Source: JABHGY01 sp964525185 (GTDB lineage: Bacteria > Fidelibacterota > Marinisomatia > Marinisomatales > UBA1611). From it: 64,000 nucleotides of DNA. Position numbers and translations under genes: made by a program. The number at the start of each line of letters is the position of its first letter. The stretch's first letter is position 1. Below are positions 17,800-26,500 of the stretch, in pieces. The notes beneath the pieces were generated by a model. The model was not told where the DNA came from. It ran no database searches and saw only the letters and a program-made list of their open reading frames with translations. The stretch lies in assembly GCA_964525185.1 (NCBI GenBank), contig CAZGFQ010000009.1, positions 5,393 through 69,392 of the forward strand. The letters are read 5' to 3'.

Positions 17800-18009
17800 T
17801 TATCCTAGGAATGAGAGAAAAACTAACAGAGCTAACAGCCCGGCGAAACCGCCATCAAGGAACATGTTAACTAAGTCAACAATACCATCAATTGGAGAAA
17901 ATCCAGTTGAGTACAGGATGTTTACGAATACAAAGAGAACAATAAGTGCTTTAACTACGCTTACAATTCCTGATGCCGCATTCTGTACGGTTGTGTTGAT
18001 ATCTGCCAT
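17800..18009 (-). CDS. Small membrane protein of 69 residues, paralogue of the previous
   Basis: The protein starts MADINTTVQNAASGIVSVVKAL and has two membrane segments (ALIVLFVFVNILY and GFAGLLALLVFLSFLG). The DGGFAGLLALLVF block aligns with DAGFAGLLALAVM of the 71-residue neighbour. A near-perfect ribosome site (AAGGAGGT) precedes the ATG, and a terminator-like hairpin lies 30 bases upstream. The family is unknown to me; holin-like, phage-shock or secretion-associated small proteins are possible readings, but nothing in the sequence decides. Confidence 0.7.
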   Translation of the reverse strand: MADINTTVQNAASGIVSVVKALIVLFVFVNILYSTGFSPIDGIVDLVNMFLDGGFAGLLALLVFLSFLG

Positions 18010-18039
18010 TCTAATACCTCCTTGGTTTGTTCAGAAAAC

Positions 18040-18067
18040 AAAAAAAGGGGTGCCAAAGTGCCCCCCC
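18040..18067 (-). terminator. Terminator-like hairpin in the leader of the small membrane protein genes
   Basis: On the minus strand a G-run (18061-18067 is C7 on plus) pairs with CACCCC (18047-18053), giving a stem of about seven pairs with two G-U pairs and a short loop, then seven U residues. It may end transcripts from the glycosyltransferase gene upstream. It also lies between a candidate promoter (18081-18107) and the strong ribosome site at about 18014-18021, so it could act as an attenuator. Confidence 0.6.
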
Positions 18068-18080
18068 AATGATAAAATGT

Positions 18081-18107
18081 TTTCTATGTATGTGTTTTTA
18101 ATGTCAA
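18081..18107 (-). promoter_or_regulatory. Candidate promoter for the small membrane protein genes
   Basis: On the minus strand TTGACA (18107-18102), an exact match to the -35 consensus, is followed after 15 bases by TAGAAA (18086-18081), a partial -10 match. The spacing is shorter than the usual 17. Transcription would start near 18073, just before the hairpin at 18040-18067. Only the -35 element is strong, so this is a tentative call. Confidence 0.4.
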
Positions 18108-18210
18108 GGGTTAATCCCTATCGATTGTTCAAATTTACGCATAAACACACTTTTGGCAACAATTTTTTCTTCAATGCGTTTTTTTAAGATTTTTAACTCT
18201 TTTTTATATT

Positions 18211-19107
18211 TTATTTAGACCTAGCACCCGATATTACAGCGTCAACAATTTTATACCTTGTCAAATAGATTGAAGAAATAAACGAATTAATAATATTTAT
18301 AAACAGTCTCAATACTGGGTTAAATATTATATACCCCTTAAATGAGCGAATCCAATCACCGGCTAATTCTCGTCTAAATTGAGGATGTTTCTCCAGTAAA
18401 AGTGGTAAATTATTTTTCCCGTAACTATTCATTGACGCTAAAAAAGAATCCAAAGTTCGTGGATGGTAATGGATTGAATATGTCTTTTTTGAAAAAAGAA
18501 AACTGTCGGGATATTTCATACTTATACGAAAAGCAAGGTCTGTATCCTCTCCTCCATATGCTTTGAAAGATTCATCAAATTTTCCTACTTCTGTAATAAT
18601 TTTTCTAGGTACCGCAGTATTCCCAAATAATAAATATTTGGCTGGAATTCTTTCTCCATCGTCCAATTTTCTTGGGCCTCTTAAATTGCTAAAGTAATAA
18701 TTCTCAAATTCACCACATTCAGAATTTTCCGGAAGGACATTATCGCCCATAACAGCAGTAACATTTTTCTGATTTAGATAACTGCAAAATAATTTTAACC
18801 AGTCGTGTTGCACCTCCATATCACCATCTAATAAACATATAATATCCCCCGAACCTGCGTTCACACCTGTATTCCGAGCTGCCGACAGGCCTTTGTTTAC
18901 ATCGTGAGTTATTATAGTTAATTCACTATGATTTTTATATGACTCCAATATTTCAGATGTTTGGTCTGTTGACGCATCATTAATGAAATAACAATGATAT
19001 TTATCTTTAGGGTAGTTTTGTGTAATTAAACTTTGTACACATCTATCTAACGCTCTTTCAACATTATAACATGGTATAATTACATCTACGGTTTTGTTTA
19101 GATCCAT
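18211..19107 (-). CDS. Glycosyltransferase family 2
   Basis: A 298-residue GT-A fold transferase. The N-terminus VDVIIPCYNVERALDRCVQSL and FINDASTDQTSEIL are the nucleotide-binding start of GT2. LLDGDMEVQHDWL carries the metal-binding DxD-type motif, and FDESFKAYGGEDTDLAFRISM the acceptor-site ED motif. A C-terminal hydrophobic stretch may touch the membrane. It would add a sugar from an NDP-sugar to a surface glycan. It is the last gene of a five-gene glycan block and overlaps the preceding gene by 10 bases. Confidence 0.88.
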   Translation of the reverse strand: MDLNKTVDVIIPCYNVERALDRCVQSLITQNYPKDKYHCYFINDASTDQTSEILESYKNHSELTIITHDVNKGLSAARNTGVNAGSGDIICLLDGDMEVQHDWLKLFCSYLNQKNVTAVMGDNVLPENSECGEFENYYFSNLRGPRKLDDGERIPAKYLLFGNTAVPRKIITEVGKFDESFKAYGGEDTDLAFRISMKYPDSFLFSKKTYSIHYHPRTLDSFLASMNSYGKNNLPLLLEKHPQFRRELAGDWIRSFKGYIIFNPVLRLFINIINSFISSIYLTRYKIVDAVISGARSK

Positions 19108-20183
19108 TGAAGGGACCTATAATAATCATATAATGCACTAGCTGTGCTTTCTAAACTATGTTTTTTTTCTACCCACTCTTTACTTTTTTTCTTTAATTCG
19201 ATTACCTTTTCTTTGTTGGACACAATTTGTTTTATTTTAGATTCGAGTGTTTCGTGAGTAATGTTTATAAATGGATTGTCTGGTATAAATTGTTGGTATT
19301 CCTGCACTAATTCGGTCATGCAAATTAAACCCATTGACAATGCTTCAACTGAATTCATGCCATACCCCCACCCGCCTCGATTATAAATTTGGTCGATTAA
19401 AATGTCACATTCTTGTTTTTGTTTTAAAACCGCTTCATAAGGTTGACCCTCAATTAGAATAAATTCAATAATCCCTTTTTTGTCCAATTTTTCACATATT
19501 GGTATAATATGTTCACTACCTTTATAATATCTATTCGTTGGAGAGTGGCAAACTTTTAGCGTCTTATTTACTGATTCTTGAACTGAATATTTGGTCGTAT
19601 CGAATGGCAGAAATAAATAGTTCATATTGGGGTGTTTACGCAAAAGATCTAATTCGCTTGTTAAGTTTAATTGACTGATTTTATCCATTCCTGGCATTAC
19701 ACCTCGCGTACGAATATCCTGCCCATGATATGTACATCCAATATGTTTATCCATTTTAGCCAATCTTTTTACAAACCTAGAATCTCTATATAGGCCTAAT
19801 CCCCACTCGAAATGATAAATATCATATTGGTATAAATTATACTTTTTAATAGCAGGTTCAATATAAAAACTCCAAACCCAATCCCTAAATTGGAAATATT
19901 TTTTTTCTAAAAATGAGTTAGGAGACCAAGTCGGCGGACACCCTTCTCTTTCTGTATAGTCACCTAATTCCCCTCGGTAGTACTTATAATATTTGTGACG
20001 AAAGTTTATATATTTTTTATTTGTTGAAACCATTGGCAAGTCTAAGCAAATACCAATATCATCCTGATATTTGGTCCTATAAAGAGTAATAATGTCACAA
20101 GTATTTCCGTTAGACTCATGTATTTTTTTCCACAAAGGAAGAGTTCCCACTGTATTTTCAGGAGAGATATATAAAATTTTCAC
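19098..20183 (-). CDS. Glycosyltransferase, GT-B type (GT4-like)
   Basis: The 361-residue protein starts MKILYISPENTVGTLPLWKKI and has a GT-B-like layout, with a C-terminal half containing VCHSPTNRYYKGSE, DILIDQIYNRGGWGYGMNSVEALSMGLICM and a terminal helix. The G-W-G-x-N-S-V-E-A motif serves the E-x7-E role of GT4 enzymes. The sugar and acceptor are unknown. The start is a GTG at 20183 that shares one base with the TAG stop of the preceding glycosyltransferase gene (TAGTG), suggesting coupled translation. Confidence 0.8.
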   Translation of the reverse strand: MKILYISPENTVGTLPLWKKIHESNGNTCDIITLYRTKYQDDIGICLDLPMVSTNKKYINFRHKYYKYYRGELGDYTEREGCPPTWSPNSFLEKKYFQFRDWVWSFYIEPAIKKYNLYQYDIYHFEWGLGLYRDSRFVKRLAKMDKHIGCTYHGQDIRTRGVMPGMDKISQLNLTSELDLLRKHPNMNYLFLPFDTTKYSVQESVNKTLKVCHSPTNRYYKGSEHIIPICEKLDKKGIIEFILIEGQPYEAVLKQKQECDILIDQIYNRGGWGYGMNSVEALSMGLICMTELVQEYQQFIPDNPFINITHETLESKIKQIVSNKEKVIELKKKSKEWVEKKHSLESTASALYDYYRSLQWI

Positions 20184-21289
20184 TATAAATATTCCTCATA
20201 CATTGAAAGAAAATTTTCTGTTAAAGAATTCCAATTATATTTTGAATAAATAGAATTTCTATTTTCCTGAAGTCCTGTATTTGTTTTATCATTTAAGGCG
20301 TGAATGATTGCCTCAGATAATTGTCCTACACTCCCTGGTTTCACAAGATGTAATGCTTGCACTTCAAATTGTTTCAAAGGGGGTAAGTCAGACGCAACTA
20401 TCCTGCACCCTGCCGCCATATATTCAAATAGTTTAGTGGGCGTCCCAATACGGGTAAGATGATTTGAAGCAAATGGGATTAAACCTACTTTTGCTTTAAC
20501 CAAATGTTGCCATATTTCGCGGTGCGCAACTTGCCCATGCCATAAAATATTTTCACCTAGTCCCAGTGAATTGATTTTTCCTAATACAACCTGTTTATAT
20601 TCTTTTGTGCGAAATGTTCCAAATAAATTCAATATAACATCCGGTGCCTTCGCTTTCACTTTTTCCATAGATTCTACTAGTTCTGTAATTCCTCTTTCTG
20701 GAGCTAAGTGACCATGATAAACTAAAATATCATTTCTATTAAATTCTAATTTAGTGTTGGGGAATAACTTCGTTTCAGGGAAATTTTCTATAATATTAGG
20801 CCGAAACCCTTGTAGGTCATAATTGCAGTTTATAATGGCCGGACTTGCTAGAATAACTTCATCAACCCATGGTAAATATTTTTTCTCTCGCTTGATCCAA
20901 AGTGTTTTTTTTAACCATTGTATAGGTTTAGGCCAATTTGAGAATGTATTAATTAATGATGGATAATCTTCATGAACATCATAAAAAATAACTGTACCAA
21001 ATTTTTCTTTTGCATTTTTTGCAAGCCAAAGTAATTCTGGTTCGTGAATGTGTAATATTTTTGGCGGATTTTTTTTAAAGAGGTTTAATAGTTTTTTTTG
21101 GTATAATTCGGTTGTATTTAATTCTGGTTTAAAATTTTTATATAATTGTAAACCATCTCGTTCTATTAATTCAGTGGTTGATCTGGTAAAATATTGGACA
21201 TCAAAGTTCTCCTGAATTAACAATTTTACTTGACGATGAAATATGCGTTCATCATCAGCATAATGGTGACATGACACTACGGCTATCAT
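20183..21289 (-). CDS. Glycosyltransferase family 4
   Basis: The 368-residue protein is a clear GT4 enzyme. It begins with MIAVVSCHHYADDERIFHRQVKLL, which has the DERIFHRQ pattern of capsule and O-antigen transferases. The C-terminal domain has LVYHGHLAPERGITELVESM, ILWHGQVAHREIW and GTPTKLFEYMAAGCRIVASDLPPL with the E-x7-E type nucleotide-sugar site. It overlaps the flippase stop by 4 bases. The role in surface polysaccharide assembly is inferred from the neighbours. Confidence 0.88.
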   Translation of the reverse strand: MIAVVSCHHYADDERIFHRQVKLLIQENFDVQYFTRSTTELIERDGLQLYKNFKPELNTTELYQKKLLNLFKKNPPKILHIHEPELLWLAKNAKEKFGTVIFYDVHEDYPSLINTFSNWPKPIQWLKKTLWIKREKKYLPWVDEVILASPAIINCNYDLQGFRPNIIENFPETKLFPNTKLEFNRNDILVYHGHLAPERGITELVESMEKVKAKAPDVILNLFGTFRTKEYKQVVLGKINSLGLGENILWHGQVAHREIWQHLVKAKVGLIPFASNHLTRIGTPTKLFEYMAAGCRIVASDLPPLKQFEVQALHLVKPGSVGQLSEAIIHALNDKTNTGLQENRNSIYSKYNWNSLTENFLSMYEEYL

Positions 21290-22704
21290 TGAATTAAACT
21301 TTTTACTCCCATTCTTTCTTCATTGTTAATAATCAAACTATACCAAATCAACGGATAAAGCATGATAACTCCAAGGCGTTCCGCGGGATTAAAAGAATAT
21401 TGTATTGATATAAGAATAAACAGGATTGGGAAGAAAATGGCACGCCAATTATAGGATATTTTATACGATTTATTATTTACAAGGAATATGGTAATACTCA
21501 TACCTATAAATGCTAAAATCACAGCATAAGCAGCACCAATTTCACCCAATATTGGAATGAATACGTACCCAGCCACAATCATAATTATTGCACCAACAAC
21601 TCTAAATATTGGCACCCATTTTGTTTTTTCATTTTTATAAATACCCGGTAACTGCAATACATATACTCCAAAAAAGAAATAACCAATCAAAATAGCCGAA
21701 ACAATCGGCTCGCAAGACCAAAATTCACTCCCAATTAATGATTTCCCTGCAATCGAAAGCCTCATTATTGATGGAACCCACATTATAACAATAAGGATTA
21801 AGAATCCTAGGATGCCTAAAAATATGGATGTTATTTTAGAAAAGTCTGATCGTGCGCCTTTTTCTTTTATCCTTTTTAAAAAATAGGGCGTCCACCCCAT
21901 GTTAAATCCCATAACAACAACAAGTCCTAACATTCCAAGTTTTTTCCCCGCTGAATACAGTCCAACTGCGGATGTATCTGCTAACCACTCTAATAAATAC
22001 CTGTCCGATAATTCCATTACCATCGTAAAGAGACCTGCAGGTAAAAATGGTAATGCAAATAATAATACATCCTTAAATATTTTTTTATCAAATGATTGTA
22101 GATTTATTCGGTTATAAATAATGGGTAACGTTAAAAGAAATATTAAGCCTGAAGCAACTATATTTGCTTCAAATACTCCCTGGACGCCTTTCATTAAGTA
22201 AATCACAAAATATATATTTAACCCCATAGTTACAAATACGTTTAACAAACTCAAGGATATATATATAATAGGTCTTTGTTCTGATCTCAACAACAACATA
22301 GGAAGATTCCATATAGAATCGAAAAATAAAATGATAGCAATATAAGATAACCAATTTGAATCTGTTGAGCCTAAAATGATTGGCGCTAATGGTTCTCGGA
22401 ATACATACAACAAAAAGGAAATAGATAACCCGGTTACAAATTGAGACAGAATGATAACGGTAATATGTTTCTTTCGTCTATTACCATTCTCCTGCACTGA
22501 ATATTTCATTAAAGCGGTATCCATGCCATATCGATAGAATACCATGGAAAACCCAATAAATGCATAAGCAAGAGATAGAGTTCCATATTGGTCCGTTGTG
22601 AATACATGTGTGTACATCGGCAACAATAGGAACGTAACAAGTCGTGTTAAAATATGACCAATGCCATAAATCAACGATTGTTTACCAAGGGACTTTATTG
22701 ACAT
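21286..22704 (-). CDS. Oligosaccharide flippase (Wzx/MOP superfamily)
   Basis: An integral membrane protein of 472 residues with roughly 12-14 hydrophobic segments. It starts MSIKSLGKQSLIYGIGHILTRLVTFLLLPMYTHVFTTDQYGTLSLAY, the usual opening of polysaccharide flippases (GxxxxYGxGxxxxxxxxFLLLPxYTxxLxxxxYG). It would move lipid-linked oligosaccharides across the inner membrane. It stands between a FemAB-like gene and three glycosyltransferases, so the group forms a compact glycan locus. No Wzy polymerase is recognisable in the window. Confidence 0.88.
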   Translation of the reverse strand: MSIKSLGKQSLIYGIGHILTRLVTFLLLPMYTHVFTTDQYGTLSLAYAFIGFSMVFYRYGMDTALMKYSVQENGNRRKKHITVIILSQFVTGLSISFLLYVFREPLAPIILGSTDSNWLSYIAIILFFDSIWNLPMLLLRSEQRPIIYISLSLLNVFVTMGLNIYFVIYLMKGVQGVFEANIVASGLIFLLTLPIIYNRINLQSFDKKIFKDVLLFALPFLPAGLFTMVMELSDRYLLEWLADTSAVGLYSAGKKLGMLGLVVVMGFNMGWTPYFLKRIKEKGARSDFSKITSIFLGILGFLILIVIMWVPSIMRLSIAGKSLIGSEFWSCEPIVSAILIGYFFFGVYVLQLPGIYKNEKTKWVPIFRVVGAIIMIVAGYVFIPILGEIGAAYAVILAFIGMSITIFLVNNKSYKISYNWRAIFFPILFILISIQYSFNPAERLGVIMLYPLIWYSLIINNEERMGVKSLIQ

Positions 22705-22708
22705 ATAT

Positions 22709-23677
22709 TTATGGTAGTATTAACTCAAGAGTGTCTCTGAAAATTCCGCTGGAGCCAAAATTTTCCTTGAATCTACCAAGCCCCATATTCGGTTCTTCAT
22801 TGACCGTAAATATTCCGAAATCAAAACAATGAAATTGCTTTTTAATTGCCCATTCAAACGTTTTATAGAATAATAAATTAACCGCGCGATAGTCCTGATA
22901 TTGTTCGTCGTGGCTAATATAAAAGGCTAGAACAACACGTTGGTTAACAATGAAGTTTACAACACCGGCAATCATTGTATTATCCACATAAGCGGCAAGG
23001 AGGTGAATATCTTCCGGATAAATATCGTGGAGATGTTTTAATTCTGCTAATGTATGCGTTGGCATTACATCGTGTCGAATTTTTAAGTTTTTCTCCAGAA
23101 TTTTATAAAAAGAATCAAAATCATTTGATTGCCTTACTTCAACACCCATTTTGATGGCTTTCTTTACTGCGCGCCTATGTGTCTCTTTAAACTTATTTAA
23201 GTTTTTGTCCATAGCATCTTCCAAAAACAAGACACTTGTTATTTCTCGTTTAGTGTATTTAAAGCCATTTTTTAATAAAGTGAAGTCTAAATAATTCGAT
23301 GGGCGTTTTTGATAAACAATAGGCGGAAGTGTTATTCGGATTCCATTAAAATGATTCTCTTTTGAATATTGAATTAATGATTCCGTCAACAGGAATGAAT
23401 CAGCAATAGACAAATTTTCAGGAACAACTAAAGAACCCATCGAAGCACCTGGGTGTGAAATTAGCCATTTTTCATTATTTATTATTTTCTCTGCAGCAGG
23501 GAATACAACGAACGGGGAATTCTTTTTTAAAAATAGAAGACTTGAATCTTTAAAACGATTTGGTGGATGGTATCCTAAAAATTCGCGAAAATGGAAAATT
23601 GTTCCATTGTTAGCATCAGAAACTATAGCATTCCAATGGTCGCTATCGTTCGATTTGAATGGCTTAATTGTTATCAT
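22709..23677 (-). CDS. FemAB/GNAT-like acyltransferase
   Basis: With the ATG at 23677 the protein has 322 residues. It shows the split GNAT fold of FemAB or BioF2-like proteins: NGTIFHFREFLGYHP near the start, then RRAVKKAIKMGVEVRQS, MIAGVVNFIVNQRVVLAFYISHDEQYQDYRAVNLLFYKTFEWAIKKQFHCFDFG. In other bacteria such proteins move amino acids onto peptidoglycan or acyl groups onto cell-surface sugars. Substrate here is unknown. Linkage to the flippase (4-base gap) suggests modification of the same glycan. The frame runs back to 23737 but the conserved part begins at MITIKPF. It is divergent from eno. Confidence 0.7.
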   Translation of the reverse strand: MITIKPFKSNDSDHWNAIVSDANNGTIFHFREFLGYHPPNRFKDSSLLFLKKNSPFVVFPAAEKIINNEKWLISHPGASMGSLVVPENLSIADSFLLTESLIQYSKENHFNGIRITLPPIVYQKRPSNYLDFTLLKNGFKYTKREITSVLFLEDAMDKNLNKFKETHRRAVKKAIKMGVEVRQSNDFDSFYKILEKNLKIRHDVMPTHTLAELKHLHDIYPEDIHLLAAYVDNTMIAGVVNFIVNQRVVLAFYISHDEQYQDYRAVNLLFYKTFEWAIKKQFHCFDFGIFTVNEEPNMGLGRFKENFGSSGIFRDTLELILP

Positions 23678-23774
23678 TGAATAAAAATGTTGAAAAAAGT
23701 TGAAAGTTCCAATTAGGGAGTTGGATATATTTACCACTTGAATCTAATTTGACCAGCTATTTTTAAGGAGAAAA

Positions 23775-25064
23775 ATGTTGAAATCACACATAAAAAATAT
23801 TCATGCGCGAGAAATCTTAGATTCTAGAGGGAATCCAACGGTTGAGGTAGACCTAACACTTAATGATGGAAGCTTTAGTCGAGCTGCTGTTCCTTCCGGT
23901 GCATCCACTGGAGAATATGAAGCTAATGAACTTCGAGACGGGGATCAAAACCGATTTCTTGGTAAAGGTGTTTTAAATGCAGTTACAAATATTAATACTA
24001 AAATTGCACCAGAATTAGTGGGGCAAGACGTAACTCACCAAGAAGGTGTTGACCAAAAAATGCTCGACCTTGATGGGACTGAAAATAAGTCCAATTTGGG
24101 TGCTAATGCATTATTAGGCGTTTCCATGGCAGCTGCTAAAGCGTCCGCAATTACGCAAGGAATCCCATTATATCAATCATTTCAATCAAATGGAAATTTC
24201 TCGTTGCCTGTTCCAATGATGAATATCCTCAACGGAGGAAGCCATGCAGATAACAATGTCGATATACAAGAATTCATGGTTTTTCCTTTTGGTGCCGAAT
24301 CTTTTTCTCATGCGCTACGTATGGGAACAGAAGTTTTTCATCATCTAAAATCTGTTTTAAAATCAAACGGGCTTAATACATCTGTCGGTGATGAGGGTGG
24401 CTTTGCGCCAAATCTTGGGTCAAATGAAGAAGCTATTGATGTTATACTGGAAGCGATAAGTCGCGCTGGGTATGAACCTGGGAAAGATATCTTTTTAGCT
24501 CTTGATGTTGCTTCGAGTGAAATATATAAAGATGGCGTTTATCATCTTTCATCAGAAAACAAAATTCTTTCTTCTAGCGAAATGATTCAATTTTTGAAGA
24601 ATTTATCCGATAAATACCCTATTGTTTCAATAGAAGATGGATTAGATGAAAATGACTGGGATGGTTGGGCAACACTTCAATCTACAATCGGGGATACTAT
24701 CCAAATTGTTGGTGACGATCTAACCGTTACAAATATTACTCGTTTACAAAGAGCAATTGATGATAAATCAATGAATGCTATTTTGATTAAACTAAATCAA
24801 ATTGGAACAGTAACAGAAACAATTAAAGCTGTTGAAATGGCTAGAAACAATGGAATGGGTGCTGTTATTTCTCATCGATCAGGCGAAACGGAAGATACAA
24901 CTATTGCTGATTTCTCTGTTGCCATGGGAATGGGACAAATAAAAACAGGTTCAGCATCTAGAACAGATCGAATTTGTAAATACAATCAATTGCTTCGCAT
25001 CGAAGAGGCGTTGGGGAATAATGCTGTATTTCCATCTATGGAGGTTCTTGGTCATAATCGATGA
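23775..25064 (+). CDS. eno: Enolase
   Basis: Enolase converts 2-phosphoglycerate to phosphoenolpyruvate. The protein has 429 residues, the standard size. Conserved parts include AREILDSRGNPTVEVD, SGASTGEYEANELRDGD, NGGSHADNNVDIQEFM, GDEGGFAPNL, the metal ligands in SIEDGLDENDWDGW and GDDLTVTN, the catalytic lysine in LIKLNQIGTVTET, and SHRSGETEDTTIADF. A ribosome site (aaggag) stands five bases before the ATG. The gene overlaps ftsB by 4 bases (ATGA), the same pairing of eno and ftsB genes seen near each other in other bacteria. Confidence 0.98.
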   Translation: MLKSHIKNIHAREILDSRGNPTVEVDLTLNDGSFSRAAVPSGASTGEYEANELRDGDQNRFLGKGVLNAVTNINTKIAPELVGQDVTHQEGVDQKMLDLDGTENKSNLGANALLGVSMAAAKASAITQGIPLYQSFQSNGNFSLPVPMMNILNGGSHADNNVDIQEFMVFPFGAESFSHALRMGTEVFHHLKSVLKSNGLNTSVGDEGGFAPNLGSNEEAIDVILEAISRAGYEPGKDIFLALDVASSEIYKDGVYHLSSENKILSSSEMIQFLKNLSDKYPIVSIEDGLDENDWDGWATLQSTIGDTIQIVGDDLTVTNITRLQRAIDDKSMNAILIKLNQIGTVTETIKAVEMARNNGMGAVISHRSGETEDTTIADFSVAMGMGQIKTGSASRTDRICKYNQLLRIEEALGNNAVFPSMEVLGHNR

Positions 25065-25417
25065 GTCAGTATAATAAACTGAAGCGAAGGCGAAAACCTC
25101 GAAGCTTGAGAAAAGATGCAAATTATGCTCAAAAGCAATTTGTTAGAGGAATATTTATACTCGTTGCTGTTACGCTTCTCATTATTTTTATTTTTGGAAA
25201 TCACGGCTTATTGCAATTGTACCGTCTAAAAAGTGAACGCGAAAATATTCAAAATTATATTTCTGAACTTCGCCAAGAAAGAGAATCGTTAAAGGTTGAA
25301 AAAAATAGATTAGAAAACGATCTAGAGTACATTGAAAAACTAGCTCGCGAAAAATTCCGAATGGTAAAAAAAGGTGAAAAAATATTTAAAGTTATAAGAC
25401 CGGATTCCACGCCATGA
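25061..25417 (+). CDS. ftsB: FtsB/DivIC-family septum formation protein
   Basis: A 118-residue bitopic membrane protein: a basic cytoplasmic N-terminus (KLKRRRKPRSLRK), one membrane segment (FILVAVTLLIIFIFG) and a periplasmic coiled coil (LKSERENIQNYISELRQERE) with a conserved LAREKFRMVKKGEKIFKV end. This is the FtsB/DivIC pattern; these proteins bridge division proteins at the septum. It overlaps eno by 4 bases. The 3' end overlaps the convergent secreted-protein gene by 26 bases. Confidence 0.88.
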   Translation: MSQYNKLKRRRKPRSLRKDANYAQKQFVRGIFILVAVTLLIIFIFGNHGLLQLYRLKSERENIQNYISELRQERESLKVEKNRLENDLEYIEKLAREKFRMVKKGEKIFKVIRPDSTP

Positions 25418-26480
25418 TTCTACGGGATTCTATCGCACCAGATGAATCATGAACCGTTTTTTGTAATTCATTCAACCTTGGCCAATAATCTATAAAAATT
25501 GCTTTTTTGTATTCTCCGTTTTTATTGAAATGATATATTTCAAATGGAAATTGGTCTTTATTATTATAAATAAGATGGCTCCCCGCAAGTGTATTATCGC
25601 TTCTAAAATAAGATGAACGTATTTTTTCAAAATATCCGTCTTTCTTATCCATCATTTTATACGATATTTTATAATGATAATACAATATACCATTTTCATC
25701 ATATATAGATACATTTTCTGGCCGCCCATCTCTTCTTGTTTTAAAACGGGCAACCCAGTTTAATCTTACATCGCTTAAAATATCAGAAAATAGAATGGAA
25801 TCAATATCTGTTAATCTATTATTCTGAAAGAATGAAATATAATATTCGTATCGTGTCCCCTTTTTTGACCATTTATAATTCCACACATACTGTAGGATAT
25901 GATTTTTATCAAAAAAGGACACTTTTTTAATTCGCCCATCTTTGTTTAATTGGGCTTCGTAAAATGGTTTTTTGAAAAACCATTCAACTGTATTTCTTTC
26001 TTCGAGCCGAACTTTATATGGGTCCCATTTCCCAAAATATCCTTTTGTATGATTAATGTTTTTTAAATTTTCTAGATCCTTAACAACAAACTTAATGGAT
26101 TGGGGTTTACTATCGTGAATCCGAACTGTATCATGTACAGTAACAATAACTTCACGATCGACAAATACAATGTCAGGTGATAGTGTAACTAATTTATCTT
26201 CTTTTGGTTTCCCTGAGAATGGGCTCCATTTGGGTAATTTAAATAAAGATCGTAATCTTCCTTTTTTGCCTTTATTAAACTGGATATCCACTATTTCATT
26301 CTCAGATGAATAAGTTACAGTATAGTGCGGTTTACGAATTAATTGATCTTCTAATCTTTCTTCATTCCAATCAATTTTATTATTTTTATCAATAAGGAAA
26401 TATCGTGTAGTATCTTGTTGCGAATATAAAAAGCTACATAGAATTAAAAAGTTTATTGTGGTAAATACAATTCGAAGCAT
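25392..26480 (-). CDS. Secreted hypothetical protein
   Basis: The 362-residue protein has a signal peptide (LRIVFTTINFLILCSFLYSQ) and no membrane segments afterwards. It contains several short repeated strand phrases of the type RIKKVSFFDKNHIL, RPENVSIYDENGILYYHYK and FEIYHFNKNGEYKKA, similar in style to the repeated I-x-x-Y-D-x-N-G units of cell-surface repeat proteins. I do not recognise the family. It is convergent with ftsB and overlaps it by 26 bases. Neighbouring PEGA proteins are also exported, so it may belong to the same envelope group. Confidence 0.6.
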   Translation of the reverse strand: MLRIVFTTINFLILCSFLYSQQDTTRYFLIDKNNKIDWNEERLEDQLIRKPHYTVTYSSENEIVDIQFNKGKKGRLRSLFKLPKWSPFSGKPKEDKLVTLSPDIVFVDREVIVTVHDTVRIHDSKPQSIKFVVKDLENLKNINHTKGYFGKWDPYKVRLEERNTVEWFFKKPFYEAQLNKDGRIKKVSFFDKNHILQYVWNYKWSKKGTRYEYYISFFQNNRLTDIDSILFSDILSDVRLNWVARFKTRRDGRPENVSIYDENGILYYHYKISYKMMDKKDGYFEKIRSSYFRSDNTLAGSHLIYNNKDQFPFEIYHFNKNGEYKKAIFIDYWPRLNELQKTVHDSSGAIESRRIMAWNPVL

Positions 26481-26500
26481 TAATCCGCCTTAAAAAGGAA

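Noticed and set aside
17864..18187. Plus-strand open frame of 107 codons over the 69-residue gene and its leader
   Set aside because: It is antisense to a well-supported gene with a consensus ribosome site and shows no recognisable protein features.
18108..18210. Short open frame on the minus strand reading KYKKELKILKKRIEEKIV and onward to a TGA at the TTGACA box
   Set aside because: It has no ATG, GTG or TTG start at its beginning and no ribosome site; the only ATG would give 12 residues, so I do not call a gene.
23700..23731. TTGAAA and TATATT as an eno promoter
   Set aside because: The 20-base spacing is too long and the region is AT-rich enough for such matches by chance.
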